DNA of 64,000 bases from Oscheius tipulae (GCA_037178975.1 JASJZH010000006.1:10788001-10852000), one strand, 5' to 3'. Counted from the stretch's first letter, positions 41,439-54,451 are shown. Translations and numbers: made by a program. The notes: generated by a model not told the origin, from the letters alone.

Positions 41439-44400
41439 CACTCTAGCATCCGCCTTCCTGTAACAATGGTTTTGTTTATCGCGAAAACAAATTACAAGAG
41501 AAGAGTGGCAACATGGAAAAAAAGGGTATAGTCGGGGGCGGCGTCTTATTTCGGACAGGATCGAGGTAAAAATAGAGCCGTCAGTGACGCACAGTAGTGG
41601 ATAATTTATTAGGAGAATCGAGCGCTGCATGTCAATACTTGTGGCCCACACCGAAAGCCATAGGGAGTAGATAAGTGCACGCAAAGTTCCGTGGCGTTAA
41701 AGATCTCGAGGCAGTACTGAGGGTGGATGAGACAGAAAGCGGTGACGTGTTCGTGGTGCACGTCTAGTGTGAGAGAGTCTCGACCAGCCCAAGAGATATA
41801 TGACTGTTTTTGCTGGAGGGCGGCACGTAGGTCAAAAGGGGGGTAGACAAACGACTCCGTCAACTTTTTCTCTCGCTCTCAAAGGCTTCGAGGCTTGTGA
41901 TGCGGGGCCGCTCGCCAACAAAAATTGGAATACATGTAAACGGCGCAAGAGATGACAAAGCCAGAATAAAAGAATGAATCGATGCCGCGCGACTATAAGC
42001 TGATTACGACGAATATCGTTTTATAGAAGAGGCGAAAAAGGCGCTCTGCTATTCAGGCGTGACAGGTAGTTTTTTGCTAAAAACAATACTATGACGCCGT
42101 ATTTTGAGGATAACAAGTTCTATCCCAAAAAAGATTGTAGTAGCCCGAAAAGAGAGCTCATCAGAGCAGACTTCAGCCGCCGAGGCGAAAGCCACCCGTC
42201 TTTTTCTCACTCTAGCAGGAAAAACAGATCGAAAGTCATGCAGTATTTAGTGGAATTGTTTAGGGCGCTGCGATAATCCCTCCCCAACTGCAACCCTGCT
42301 CCTTTCATGACGAATTGGTTTCAGCATAGGAGGAGAGTGTGAGGCTGAGCTGTTATGGTGTCCTGCGCATGAGCCCAGCTGCTCGAAATTAGACTGCGTT
42401 TACCATAATTAAAAATTGTCGAGGGATGAGAACGCATCCAGGCGAACAAATTTTTTTTTCTTCACTGCCGCTTCATATTAGTTGGCGCCTCTCTTTCGTA
42501 ATATGGCTCATCCCTTAAAGTTCAAGAAGCGAAGGAAACGTGCTCGTAATATGGGTGTCACAAACGCGCCAAGTGACGCAATGTTCTGATAGAAACAGAG
42601 CTCATACTGGGAGGCCAAACAAATCCTCTCGGCAAAAAGTGTGTCAAAACAGAACATTAAAGACAAAGAGGTGCGTCGCCGGTGAGCCCGTTTACACACG
42701 TATCGCGAAATAAATTACGCATCCCGTGTCGTCAGGGAGGCCTCCCCCTAGCCTCCTATGTCCCGAAGAGTGTAAAGTGCGAGTCTCGCCTGATTGCTCC
42801 GCCGCCAGAGCATATTGGCAGCATCATTAAATGAACAACGCTGTTAAAAGAAAACTTATGCCGAACGATTGTGATAGTGTGGTCTCCGAAAAATAACATT
42901 CGTATTATGAAGAAAACGAGAGCAAATAAATAAGCTAATTTTGACAATTTGCCTTAAATTAGCGTGTGTGAAAAGGGTCCATTTTATGACACAAAATTAA
43001 GTGAAGAATGATGCCTTGAAATAGAATCGGTCGTCAAGATTCTCCAACATTTTTGCCGCCACAACAAAAGTTCATGATTCACAAAAAAGTCACAACTCAT
43101 CATTTGTTGCTGTTGTTTCAACAGCAGGTGTTCTCGCAGCCCAGTGGTCATCGATTACCATGAGCTCACTCACTCTCTCCCCCCGACGCTTATCACCGCC
43201 GAAAAAAACCTCGAACGCGAGCAGACACAGGTGGCGGCGTCAAAAAGGGCGCTAAAAGTGAGAAGTCTATCAGAGAGAAGAAGGTATGTGCGAATGGGGA
43301 AGTCCCCAGAGGTCTCTGACGAAGTGGGACTCTCGTCATATACCCCAGGCACATAGACGAAAAGACGGCTGCCGCAGGCCGGCCAGAATAATCGATGGCA
43401 GACCGCGGATAAGAGAGAAAGGGAGGAAGAGCGAGGACACGACTAGCTGCTGCTGGCAACCCCACACATACAAGCGCTAAATGCTATAGAGAGACTGAAA
43501 ATTATGCCACCGAGGCGATAAGTAGCCGGATGACAGTTGTTTTGTTGCTCCCGAGTCGCAATTTTGGTAAACTCTACGTCGTTCTCCAGCCGAAGCCTCT
43601 GAACTAATTGCGGCTGAAGAGCAATTGCTACAGGAAGACGGAAGTAATTAAACACAGCAATTTCACATGGCAATTAGTCTCATGATGAAATATGGGGAAA
43701 TGTTGAAGAGCAGTATAATTCAAAATGAGAACTCCTTCAGAGAAGACGTCTCAGAGAATAAAGCCCATTGTTGCCAATGACTAACACTTGAAAGAAGCCC
43801 CCGATAAACTGTGGGCCGTGCCATCTGGTGTGCTTCTGTGGACTGCGTCTAGTAATTTATTTAAAATGCGAGACCGTGAGCAAAAGTCTTATATTTGAAA
43901 ATAAGAGAAGAAACCTTTTGAACAGCAAAACTACGCACGATAATCGGAAACGCTTTTAAGCTCACATATATGCATCTTAAGCAAAGAGTTTTGTCTGTAT
44001 AGCTTTATTTACAGATTTCTGGAAAGGGGGTTGTTATTTCCTCTTTCAGCATGTTTCGACTGTCTAGATGCTTTGATGATTCATCACTGTCGGAATAACA
44101 ATTTTTGGATTCTATGTTAAAAATCGAGCTCTGAAACACTTTAGAAGTGAGAAGCTTGCCAAGCATGTTTTCGATCGCTATGAGCGTTACTTTGTGCTAT
44201 GTACTACGTTCAAAAAAACCCACATCTGTCTATTCATTCTCGTGCCCGGATATACCAAGGCATGTCAGCTTTTAGGATCACGTTAAAAGGACAGTACTCT
44301 TTAAGTTTTTCCGTCTTATGAAGCACGCATTCTTGCAGAAATCGCTTTGGTTTTACAACAAATCTGATGTTGTATACAGAAAAATGGAATAAGTCCAAAG

Positions 44401-44689
44401 AGCAAGAAACAGAGTCTGACTAGAAAAGAAATGAATGGACAAGTCTAGAAGGAATGGAATTGACACATTCCATTAACAGAACAGATTCGAGATAGAAAAA
44501 ATAAAAGCCTAAGGGTTCATTACGGAGAGAGGGCTGATGGTATAGCTATCATAAAACACCGTTGTTGTTTAATGTCAAGCACAAAATGGAGTAGATGGTA
44601 AGAGTGGAGAAATAAATTTGGAATGAAAACTCACGCGGCCTGAAGTCGTGAGGCAACTCGTTCCCGTGCTGTGGCCATCTGTTGCTCGC
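41439..44689. other. long region upstream of pkc-1, no supported gene
   Basis: About 3.25 kb on the 5' side of pkc-1, where upstream exons and promoters would be expected. A splice acceptor (GTTACAGGAAGGCGG, minus strand, about 41450-41464) precedes the pkc-1 ATG. At least one untranslated exon should therefore lie in this stretch or beyond. Short open frames at 42.1, 42.8 and 43.2 kb lack supporting motifs. Confidence 0.4.
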
Positions 44690-45124
44690 TTACCGAATCA
44701 TATCGTCTGAAACCGTGCCATCTTTGCTGAAGAGACGAGACAAAAAAGCGCCAATCTGGAAGAGTACCAACCTCAATCTGAAGCCAAGACAGAACAACGA
44801 CATGTGCATTTGTCAAGGTAAGATAAAATGTGTGTGTTCTCGAGATAGAGATCGAGACCACAAAATCTCATTGCTTTAATGGTAATTGCCCACCACCTAA
44901 AAAAATTGACAAAATATTGAGGGTTGGACAAGCATGAAAACGGAAAATGGCTGGTCGTTTGGGTTACCATGGCTCGACTAGTTAATGTATCAATCCAGAA
45001 CTACCCATACTGGAAGTGGTCTTTTGTGATCAGTTTTCCACAATCCATTAAAATTTCTTACCCCTTTCCTTTGGAGAACACCTTGTTTGCTACAGCCCGT
45101 AGCGACGCCCCGAACGATGATTGC
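44690..45124 (-). CDS. possible terminal exons of an unrecognised gene
   Basis: Exon 45062-45124 (behind CGATTTCAG, ending at GTAAG) can read QSSFGASLRAVANKVFSKGK. In matching phase, exon 44690-44777 (behind GGCTTCAG) can read LRLVLFQIGAFLSRLFSKDG plus TVSDDMIR and TAA. The pieces look coding (repeated FSK, basic and hydrophobic mix), but I find no 5' exons and no family. A competing reading of the second exon in another frame (SEQQMATARERVASRLQA) is also open, so the model is weak. Confidence 0.25.
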
Positions 45125-46882
45125 CTGAAATCGGAATATTTTCCCAAGGAATTATTCTCGCGGGACGTTTATGGTCGATGTTAGACTAATTTCAGTTAGG
45201 TCAATAGGTTTGAAAAAGAGCAACAACAAGGAAGAGCTTAGAATGGACAGTACCAACTTCTTGATATATATAGACACAAAACAAAAAGGTTTGGTTCTTA
45301 CTCACCCGCTACTAAAACACATTTTTCTACAGCAAAGCAAAGAGTCAAAAGGGCGCGGAATGAAGAGACTGACAGCCAAATAATTCTCATGCGGAATTTG
45401 GATTTCTTCTTGGAGGAAAAGAATTCCGGTCAGGCAGAGCGGTCGTAATTGGAAGATGTGAGGTAAGAGAAATGACTCAGACGGGACTGTTTATACAGTC
45501 TTTTCAAATTGTTTAAAGTGAGAGAAACGTTAAGATTTGATGCTACAGTGGGCTGATGATGACAAACTATGTTTCATAATAGCTGAAAAGCTATGGTCCT
45601 CAAAAAGATGAATCAAAACTGTTGAAATTCGTAACTAATGTAACCTCTTCGAGCAAACTTGGGGTAGGTTTAAACCAAAATATGGCTGATTAAACTAGGT
45701 TTGTGGACTAATTTATCTCACAAAGAGAAGTTCGAAACTCTTCAAGCACATCGCATGAGAAAATTAACAGCATGGAAAACTGTCTCTCCGAGATAACCAG
45801 ATTTTTCGAGAGTAAGTACGGACGCGTCGAAAAGTTCCCGAGCAAAGGTTGTGACAGATGTAAAACATCTGGCTGTGATGATATCATTAGCATGCGCAAA
45901 GTTATCGTACGGGAGCAACTTTAACGAGTTGGCATGCAAGAGAAAAAGCGGAGAGAAATCGTGTATTATGAGAATGGGACCTTAGGTCTGAATCATGTAC
46001 TGTTGTTCATCAACTTGCCCTGTAAACATCACGCATGCTTTTATGACAGTTTTTTGGGGGGCATGAACATGGGTCAAAGAGTCGGGAGAGCAGTAAATTG
46101 TGCAAAGAATGGCACTCCGCGAAGCGGCAAACAGTGATAAGGCGATAGGAAATTATGCTCACAAGAGGCTCCTGCCTTCCTCTCCCAGTTTACCTACCTC
46201 ACAAGAAGCATCGGGTTTTCCGGCGTGTTTGGAGGTGTTGATGGTGGAACGACATCCAACAGTATTGGCAAGGATGCAGAAATCTCCATGGCAGAGGTGT
46301 CAAATGTCATTAAGACACACTGTAGGAGCCCAGGCTGTTGGCAAGTTGGCAACACTGCGAGCGGAAAACATCTGGCAGGGCAGTTCGATTAACCCTGCCG
46401 TAATTGACAATCAGGCCGTAATTTTTCGCGACTTTTCTCTCGTTAATATTTTTATGATTCCCTGATTAATTGGCCGCTTTTGCAAGTTTTGTTATAAGCA
46501 ACCCGGAATTTTGAATGATCATTCATCTCTGCCTGTTTTTTTCTGCGTTTCATCCTGCTCACGCGTTATTTGAAAAGTTAACGAGGGATCAGAAGCAAAA
46601 TACAAACAACATCATCGGTTCCACAAGAAGTTCAAATTATAGAGACATGAGTTTTTCTCGCACCTCTAGAAGCTCAACACAGCTGTGTACGACCTCCCGT
46701 ACCATTTCCTCAGTTGGTTTCTAAGGAAATCTCTCCTACTTTTATCTACCTGTGTCTGCCGCTGGAAGAGTGGCTAGCGCACTGAGTTATATATCTGAGC
46801 GACCCGGGCCCAATCCCCGTCATTTTTGAGCAACTCATTAAAATGCTCGTCCACAAATTTATTCAGACACAACAAAACATTT
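45125..46882. other. intergenic, contains a tRNA-like relic
   Basis: No protein-coding exon is supported. The only structure noticed is the tRNA-derived-looking sequence at 46761-46826, listed separately. Confidence 0.4.
46761..46826 (+). repeat. tRNA-like relic (pseudogene or SINE head)
   Basis: The order resembles a tRNA body: AGTGGCTAGCGCACT in the D-arm/A-box position, then CTGAG-TTATATAT-CTGAG in place of an anticodon arm with a G-G mismatch and an 8-nt loop. CGGG-CCCAATC-CCCG forms a T-arm hairpin with a 7-nt loop. The T loop lacks the TTC that functional tRNAs need, and no acceptor stem pairs. I treat it as a degenerate tRNA pseudogene or a tRNA-derived SINE fragment. Confidence 0.4.
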
Positions 46883-48675
46883 TTAACCTGACTCCTTTGC
46901 GCCGATCTTTTCCAGTCTCATTTGTACGTCATTTTCGAAGGTGTCCAAGACTTCTTGTCCCTCTTGTTCATAGTCTGGGAGTTCTGGGTATAACTGAAAA
47001 ACACTTTGTCATTGTTCTTCTTTTTCTAAATACTTACCAAGAGAACCTTGCGGGCTGCTGCCAGCCAATTACTCATCATGTTTTGGACAGCTTGAAGACA
47101 CTGCTTAATACTGAAATACGTACTTTAATGAATTTTGTGCTCTCCTACCTGGATGGTTTCTTCAGTCTGTTCAGGTTTTTCATTTTGTTCGTAACTTCTT
47201 CAACCTGCTTAGCCAATCTTAAACAGTTTACATTTCGCTGAAAGTGAATAGCATACTTTAAAACATTAGGATGGTTTGCAGACTTTTGGCTCAGTAAAGT
47301 AGTTGTACGAAGCCAGCTATCAATCGTTGCTTTCTTTCTCCCTTCAAGGGAGCTTGAAGCACTAAAGTGACTCAAGAATTAGTGTGAATCCTTACGTGGA
47401 CGAGCTTGATCCCAAAGATAGATTTTGAAGGCTTTTTTCAATGGGAGAACGAATTGATCCATTGCCGCATGTTTCTGATTTGGCAAGTGCAAACTTCTTT
47501 ACTTCTGTCATTGAGGGTCGATCTTCCGGAGAAGGTGCAAGCATTCTGAAATCTTGACAGGTCTTTCAGTTACATGCAAGTTTAACTTTTTCAGCATGGT
47601 TCCCGTTTCCGCGTCTCTTTGTGATGGCCAGTCCAGATGAAAACTTCCGTTGTCATTGGTGAGCGGAGCTCGTCTTAACAATGATTAAGGAGAAAACCTG
47701 TTACTAACTTTCTGCGAAGAATCTCCCACATTGATACGCCCATGCTCCAAACGTCTGTAGAGTATTCAGCAAGCTTCGGATCATATCTTACTTCAGGCGG
47801 CATATATATGTAGGTCCCAAACGAACTTAAACCAATTGAGCTGATCTTAACCGTCTTACCCCGATGTCATTCCCTGTATGTCTCTTGATAATCCTAAGTC
47901 ACAAATTAAAGCAGATTGTCTGTCGTTGCTCAAAAGCATACTGTAAGATGGTCTACTAGATATGTACTCACAACTTACTTCAAAGGTTTCACGTCTCGGT
48001 GGACGACCTTTTGATGATGGAGAAAAGCAATGCCTGCTGCGACATGTCCGATCCAGATATACGCTTGCTTTGTCCTGTAGTTTGTTGCTCCAGTCACAAC
48101 TGAAAAATTTTAAGGGGAAGAGAATCTAAATTACCATCGTGAACACTCCCATTTTCCATGTACTTCATGACATATCCCACAGCTTGGTTTCTGTCATTCA
48201 TCAATACACCGAAGAATTGCACGACGTTTTCATGACGAAGCTAAAACTATGTCTGAAGTCAGGATAACATACTGTGGTCATGAGTTCAATTTCTTTCTTT
48301 GCCTCCTTGGTCATTCCGCATTTGCTGTACTTTATTGCCACATTACTAAAAAAAAATAAAAAAGGAGTTTACACACTACTTACTCGCAATACAAAGGATG
48401 CTTAGCTCGATGAACTTCTCCATAAGTTCCACTGGATAAAAAACACTTGACAGTTAAATCTTTCTCATAGTACTTGACTAAAACAACATTTTGCGAAGAA
48501 AAGGAAAAAAATCAACTCGTTGTCATACTCAGATGTGGCCAGCAAAGCACGAAACTGATAAAAACGCAAAAGCAAACACAGACACATTAAGTCGGTTATC
48601 ACATCTCATTCTCTAAGCGAACAATTCTTACTTCAACTTTAACTCTCGATCAATTTGAAAGAATTTTTTGTACAT
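46883..48675 (-). CDS. divergent TAK1/MLK-like (TKL) protein kinase
   Basis: The start exon reads MYKKFFQIDRELKL. Phase-consistent splicing leads into IKYYEKDLTVKCFLSSGTYG, EVHRAKHPLY, NVAIKYSKCGMTKEAKKEIE, LRHENVVQFFGVL, YIWIGHVAAGIAFLHHQ, VVHRDVKPL, ICDLGLSRDIQG, FGTYIYMPPEVRYD and STDVWSMGVSMWEILRRK. Catalytic Lys, Glu and the HRD Asp are present. The metal motif is DLG rather than DFG, APE has become PPE, and the G-loop has lost its first glycine (SSGTYG). After the kinase comes a helical C-terminal region with a coil (QVEEVTNKMKNLNRLKK) and the end YEQEGQEVLDTFENDVQM. The active-site pattern and short helix-rich tail suggest a MAP3K of TAK1 type, probably active. No TAB-binding motif can be confirmed. 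Confidence 0.87.
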
Positions 48676-49391
48676 TTTCCTGTGTATAAGAAATAACCGC
48701 CTCTTTACAATAAATAGAGTTCCAGTTGAAGGTGGAACTTTGCAAGTCCTTGTTGCGACTGCCCAGAAAACTGGCCAGTGTTCATGTTCTTATACAACAG
48801 AATTGGAAATCTCGTGAAATGAACAAGACGAGGCCTAAACATCTGCAGAACATCAAATAGAAGTAGTATGATATTCTTCAAGAGGCTCAGTTCCTTTTTG
48901 AAAACGATTATTTGGATGCGTCGTTGTGGTTAACCGAGTTTGATGTGCAAAGCTTTCTCTTGAGATGATTGTTCGCAAGTTTTTTTTTCGCAAGAAGTCA
49001 AAAAACAGTCTGTTTATTAATCTAACAGAAAAAGGTTACATTAGAGAGAAACCAGGAGAGAGACGTGAGTCTCAGAACACACGGATCGAAACGTGGCCGG
49101 TTGACGCCAAAATAACAAGCTGGCACGGCAAGGCTTGGAAAGGAGATTGAAGTGACAACAATGAGAAGGAGGTAAAATAGGGGCTAATAGCATGAATCAA
49201 GCCGACTTGTGGGAATCTTGTAGGGCATGGAGCAACTTCAAACAGGGCTAATTGGCAACAAAATATCAAACCGGCCAAGGTAAAGCGGTGAGAGCTTTGA
49301 GTAAGAGAACATTGGGAAGGGAAAATTTGTCTAACAATATTAATCGAACCGTCTCGTTGGCTTCTGGCTAGGCTTGGCGGATCTCCAATCA
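48676..49391. other. intergenic, nothing recognised
   Basis: This spacer lies between two minus-strand genes. A pyrimidine/purine asymmetry and a few short frames are present, none with domain or splice support. Confidence 0.4.
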
Positions 49392-52300
49392 TCACTGTCG
49401 TTCCTTTTTCTTGGCTTCCTGAATACTCATAGTAAGGTGAAAAGTTTCAACTATACTCACTTGGTTTGTTCACTGGTCTCGTCAGAATTGAGAGTCTCCG
49501 AATCTTCTCCAAGGAATCGCTTGGCTCCTCTTCCACGCACCTTTACCGCACCCTTGATTCCGACTTGAAGAGCGGGTTTCTCCCATTCTCTTTCTACTTC
49601 TTCTTCATGGTCTTTGGAATCTGCTTTCTTGTACCCTCTAATACGTTAGTTACAAATGCTGTTGCAGGTAAGATTCACCTGGTATCGTGCTGAAAATCCC
49701 AGTCAAGCTCTTCCCCATCGTTTGTGTAGATGTTCAAGCCGGGGCGGACTTTTTCTCCCTGCCACAAGTACTCAAGGCCTGTGGAATCCACGTTTTTGCC
49801 GGGAAACGCGATCTGGTTGGGGTTCTTCTCGGCCATCTGAAAATGGAAAATGTATAAGTTTCATATGTAAATTGGTAAGTCATCTATTAAAGATAATGGT
49901 TACCGATTTCTCTTTGCTTGTAGCAAAGTTTACCAGCAAGACTCTTCCTCCAGGAACGTGCTTCTCGACCACTCTCCATTTCTGTTCGGGCACAGAGTAT
50001 TTCCTCCAGTTGATGTAGGTTACATGATCAGTGTTTCGAACGTCGTCGCCTGCAAAGGCAAATTAATATCGGATCCCATACCCGAGTCACTCTGATTTAC
50101 TCGCATTAGGGGATCAAATTGCCCGGCTCAGTGACAGATGCTGGATTAAGCCCAAGGAAGTCATTAACCTCTCGGGCTTATTATTACCACCTGCGGTTTA
50201 CGAGCCATGGAAATTACACTTCAACTATTGTTAAGATTTGAAAATTTTGCGCCTTGAATGATCACTTTTGGCTGTCTAACCTTGGTTAGCCCTGTGAGAG
50301 AGAGATGACATCTAGTTTGAGGGGTGTCCGTAGCAATTCGCCTCATGGAGTGCCAGATCGGTCTCCATTGTCCTCCAGACAAACCGATTGTGTTTCCTAC
50401 TTGCGAACAAACACTTGAGCCAACTATACCACTTCCCGAAACAAACAGGCCACACAGGCTTTCTCTCGAGACAGTGGGAAATCCCCTCTACTTGTAGCGC
50501 TCGTCCTTGGTTATCCTCGAGAGTTGTTGTAGGCATGTGTCAATTATAGGCACAACAAGTTACCACGCTTCAGCGGTGTCACAATTGGCTCAATTTGTGT
50601 CGGGACACAGCCCGGCAGGCCTGTGTGTGTGAACCGCGTCAATAACCAATACTATTTGCGCACGCAAGGATGGAAATTGTGGAGTGCTGAACCACATTCC
50701 GAGACAACGAGGTGCCGTTCCAAAATGGAAGGGCAATTACCAGGCGGCGCCCCTAGCCAACGGTGGTGATTTGGGGTCGTGAAATATTTTTGCGGCATTA
50801 TGCGGCTCAAAAGAACGAGGGCAGACGAACAAAAAGACTAATTGCTCGTCTCTCTTTGTGAGTACACACACCGATCTTGTAGCAAGAGTTCCTAGATTGA
50901 TGATCTTGCACTTCGCCTTCATCGTCATCCGACTCGACCTCTCCCTCTTCTTTCGTTTCCGTTGTATCCATCTCATCATCGGCGACCTTTCTCTCGTCCT
51001 CTTTGTGCTGGATGAAATGACGGAGGTTTGTCGTCAAAGTGCGGCTCATCTGGACCATCATCCTCAAAGCCAACTTCTTGCTCTGGAACTGGACGAGGCA
51101 GGAGTCTTGGTCGATTTCATTTAAACGATTTGCGCCGAACTCGGAGAAGACTCTAAATACAGTAGTAGGGAGATTACTAAGGGATGATACTTGAGTATCT
51201 CGAACGGTTTGATTCCCTTGGTGCCGAAGACCTTAATGGCTGATCTGAGCTGTCTGTTGGTCAGTCCAAGATCCTCCTTGACTCCTTCACGTGTTATGGG
51301 GAACTAAATAAGCTTAGTCTGTAATCCAGGATCCTACTGATGGGAAAGTCTCCTGGGTCCGACTGGCAGTTCCCTGGAAGAAGTCTCCCTTTTCTGTATC
51401 GCTGTCATCGGATGACTCCTCCTCGTCATATCCATCCTGAAAGAATAACGGAGTGTAATGCCTCGAGATCAGATAAGTCGTCAACCCCTACGTGACTATA
51501 AACTGTGATATCCTCCACGGTCATCAAATGTCAACCTCCACTACCGATCAATGTGTCTTCTCGCGAGAGCGAGAGAGAGTCTAGTTCCCCACCACACGCT
51601 CATTATCTCTCTACTATCTGATCTCACCTAGCTGAAAGATCGGCCAAGATGAGGCACAGAGACTGCAGTACTCCCTTGTCTTTTCTTTGAGAACTTTTGC
51701 GAGATTGTATCCCACCGATGGCGATCGTCATTAACTTTATGAGGCGCTGTGTGACGCGGCACGAACATTGTATAGGGGCAGATTGACGTGTGATGAATGT
51801 GGGATATCTCGGCTTGCTCCCCCTCACTGCGGAAAAATGCGTCTTTCGATATGGTATCATCCATTGGTTCGACGTTTCCACAATATTGCCGAGCTCAGTA
51901 TCACTGTGTGTTGTTGGACGAGGTTTAATCTGGCTGCGCGTCATGGGATCATGGGTTCGAGTAACCCAAACTGCCCGTTTTAGAGGCCTAGCCGAGCCGG
52001 ACAAAATTGCGCGCTGATGGTTACAGCCAGGACAAAGGACCGTAGAGAGATTCCGCCAATGTTGTTTTGAAAAATTGTGCCATTTGCAAGTTTTAGTGCT
52101 AGCATTATCGCGATCGCGCGTCTCAACTTTTGTCTCTCTCGTTCCACAACCCCCTGCTCCAAAAAAGTCAAGGTCGAAGCACATTTTAACAACTGGAAGA
52201 GGAAGGATGGAAGTGGACTACCTAGGCAATTAACCGGCCCACCGATGCGCGGTTACCATGTGCCCGCATGAAGATGATTGATCGGCCGATGCGCAGCTGT

Positions 52301-52752
52301 GTTTTCGAGAAAAAAACGAAGATTGACCTGGTGTCTAACCTCAGGTCTCTGTGCCCTCTCTCAGAAATCAAACTGAAGTGATATCCCCGGGGAAGCACGT
52401 TCGCTAATATGCAACAGAGTGGCAGCGCGCGAGCACTAATTATTCCAGCACCCAATAACATTCGACACACAACGGCTCGCTTACTCCACGATTCGATTAT
52501 TGCTTACTGCCTGGCGGGTAGTGCATCAAGAGGATTAGCCTCGACTTGTAACATATACTCTTGAGCCCTCTCCTGGGAGCCCAAAAAACCTACTCTCTGT
52601 TTTTCCGAGCTGTCGTCAGCCCATTCAGATTTCAGCCCGGAAAGCCTTCCAGAAGTGAAGATGTCTCGTCGAGATTGCCTCGAGGTTTCCCTGCCTTCAG
52701 TCTTATCAGCATCGTTCGAGCCTTCAGACGGATCTGCTTTCTGAAATTGTGA
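49392..52752 (-). CDS. NCBP3-like cap-binding protein, 5' end missing
   Basis: The upstream-most exon recognised starts behind CACAATTTCAG (52752) with KADPSEGSNDADKTEG and runs to VEANPLDALPARQ. After an intron of about 1.07 kb it joins an acidic exon (DGYDEEESSDDSDTEKGDF), then FPITREGVKEDLGLTNRQLR and RVFSEFGANRLNEIDQDSC followed by LVQFQSKKLALRMM. This corresponds to the divergent RRM of NCBP3 (a sheet with D-x-x-S-C-x-V). A Glu/Asp block (KEEGEVESDDDEGEVQDH) follows, then VPGGRVLLVNFATSKEKS, similar to the NCBP3 GNRLFMRFATK segment, and basic RGRGAKRF, ending EAKKKERQ. NCBP3 partners NCBP1 on the mRNA cap for export under stress. No start ATG in frame was found; the first exon is probably further upstream. 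The match rests on motif order, not close identity. Confidence 0.7.
51929..51975 (+). repeat. tRNA-derived fragment with perfect T-arm
   Basis: TGGGT-TCGAGTA-ACCCA (51952-51968) forms a 5-bp stem with a 7-nt loop and contains a B-box-like GGTTCGAG. Upstream GGCTGCGCGTCATGGGATC (51932-51950) resembles the variable half of a tRNA with part of the anticodon arm deleted. The fragment lies in the first mapped intron of the NCBP3-like gene, probably as a SINE remnant. Confidence 0.4.
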
Positions 52753-54451
52753 CAATTTGAGAGACAACCTCTCTTTATTTATAAACCAAAATGGCAGTTT
52801 ACGATATCGGTTTTCACTCGTCCCAATGTTTAGACTCTAGCTTTAGGACACGATAAACAGTCCGAACTACCGGAAATGTATTGCTCACCCCCCTGCGGAC
52901 AAAAAATGTATTGTTCACAGCAGAGCTGAAGAAGATGCCTCTCGCTCTCTCCTGGCATATCGATCATAATCAAATATTCTGAACGCCTACTCCTGGCCTC
53001 CTCTTTTCAGTGCCAAGTGTGGACTGCTGCGGCCGACGGCGCAGAAACTTGAGATCACTTAACGCGGCCGAAACAGTAACAGTCTGAAACGGTATTGCGT
53101 CCTGCGAATCGATTTTGAAAACGTCTTTTCCGTAGAGAAAAGATGATCCTTCCCACACGCCGAGAGGCGACGACCGACACCACCAAAACAGACACGGGGG
53201 AGGAGGCTAGAATACAAAGCAAACACGGATGCGCGAAGCTCGCGCACCTGAAACTTTGCTCACCTGCTATTATCAGAGGTTGAGTCTAAAGTCTCAGGCG
53301 GCGAGGATCGTACAAAATAGACGGGAGGGTGGGTATGTTAGTGAGATAGAGGTAGTGGAAAGTTTGCTAGAGTGCAATAGATGTTGCGAGTCGTATGAAT
53401 GTAGTAGATTCACACATCTGGCTTGCACGTGGTGTGCTCCCGCGGGGGCTCACAGGAGAGAGAGAGAGGAACCAACTGGACATTCGGCTATTAGTCATGG
53501 GCCAAACTCACAGTGGGTGGGGGGAGACGAACCCACCGCTGGACCTGGCGCTGGTGGAAGAAATACTAGGTGAGGAGGAGCCTCCCTCTCTGTCGAAGGC
53601 GCATGGGCAGAAAAGGCAGGGTAGTGGGCGGAGCATGCCGTGGCGGCCATACATGACCGCACATCGATCGCTGCCGCCGCAGGCGCTACGCAGCTCCACA
53701 GCAGGACAGGCAATCACAATCCTGACACCCTTATATTCTGAAGAGGTGCTAGTTAGAATATGATAATAAGAGGGAAGATGCGTGTCGCGGGGGCAGAGTG
53801 TCGGATACTCAGAGGCAAGATGAGACAACGGTAATTTGATGACAGGCAGAGATCTTCTCATCAAGAGGCCGCGCGTGGCCGGATACAATAGGTTCTTTGT
53901 ATCTTTGTTCTTACGCTAAGAGCAAGGATCGACCTTGGCGCTCTGAGTGGTAGGGACGACTGTTTTGAGAATTCTGCTGTATGTGGTGTGAGACTCGATG
54001 CGCGAGGAGGATCAGCGATTATCAAGATGAGTAAATACAGATTATGACAAGATTATGTCTCACAGCAAATACTATATATTGTGAAGCGACAATCTATGGA
54101 CAAACATTAATTGGAAGAACGCTTTCAGCACACCACGACCGAACACCTGACCTCTCAGGCGTCGCAGGTGTTCGCCCTAAAAAAAATCTTCGAATAATGA
54201 ACTATTCCCGGATCCACAGCTGAACACTTGTCTAATGCACACCCTGAACAAAAAATTCTGATCGATTTCGCAGGGCTGTGCATAGTAACAAATCTCTTTC
54301 CCTCCGCTCCGGACGCGGACAGAAGCCGATGAATGCGCTTAAATCATTACTGCCACCTTCCAGAAGATCTGTACCTTTTTGCGATTCGAGTTTTCTTGCT
54401 TGAAACTACAAAATTCCATTAACGGTAACCGTGAGAATTTAATAAGTGGCA

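Noticed and set aside
51624..52184. 186-residue minus-strand frame
   Set aside because: It lies in the intron of the NCBP3-like gene, spans the tRNA-derived fragment and shows no domain.
52504..52767. A Met start for the NCBP3-like protein at 52767
   Set aside because: The codon is TTG, and a splice acceptor (TTTCAG) lies 15 bp inside the frame, so the exon begins at 52752 and the true start is elsewhere.
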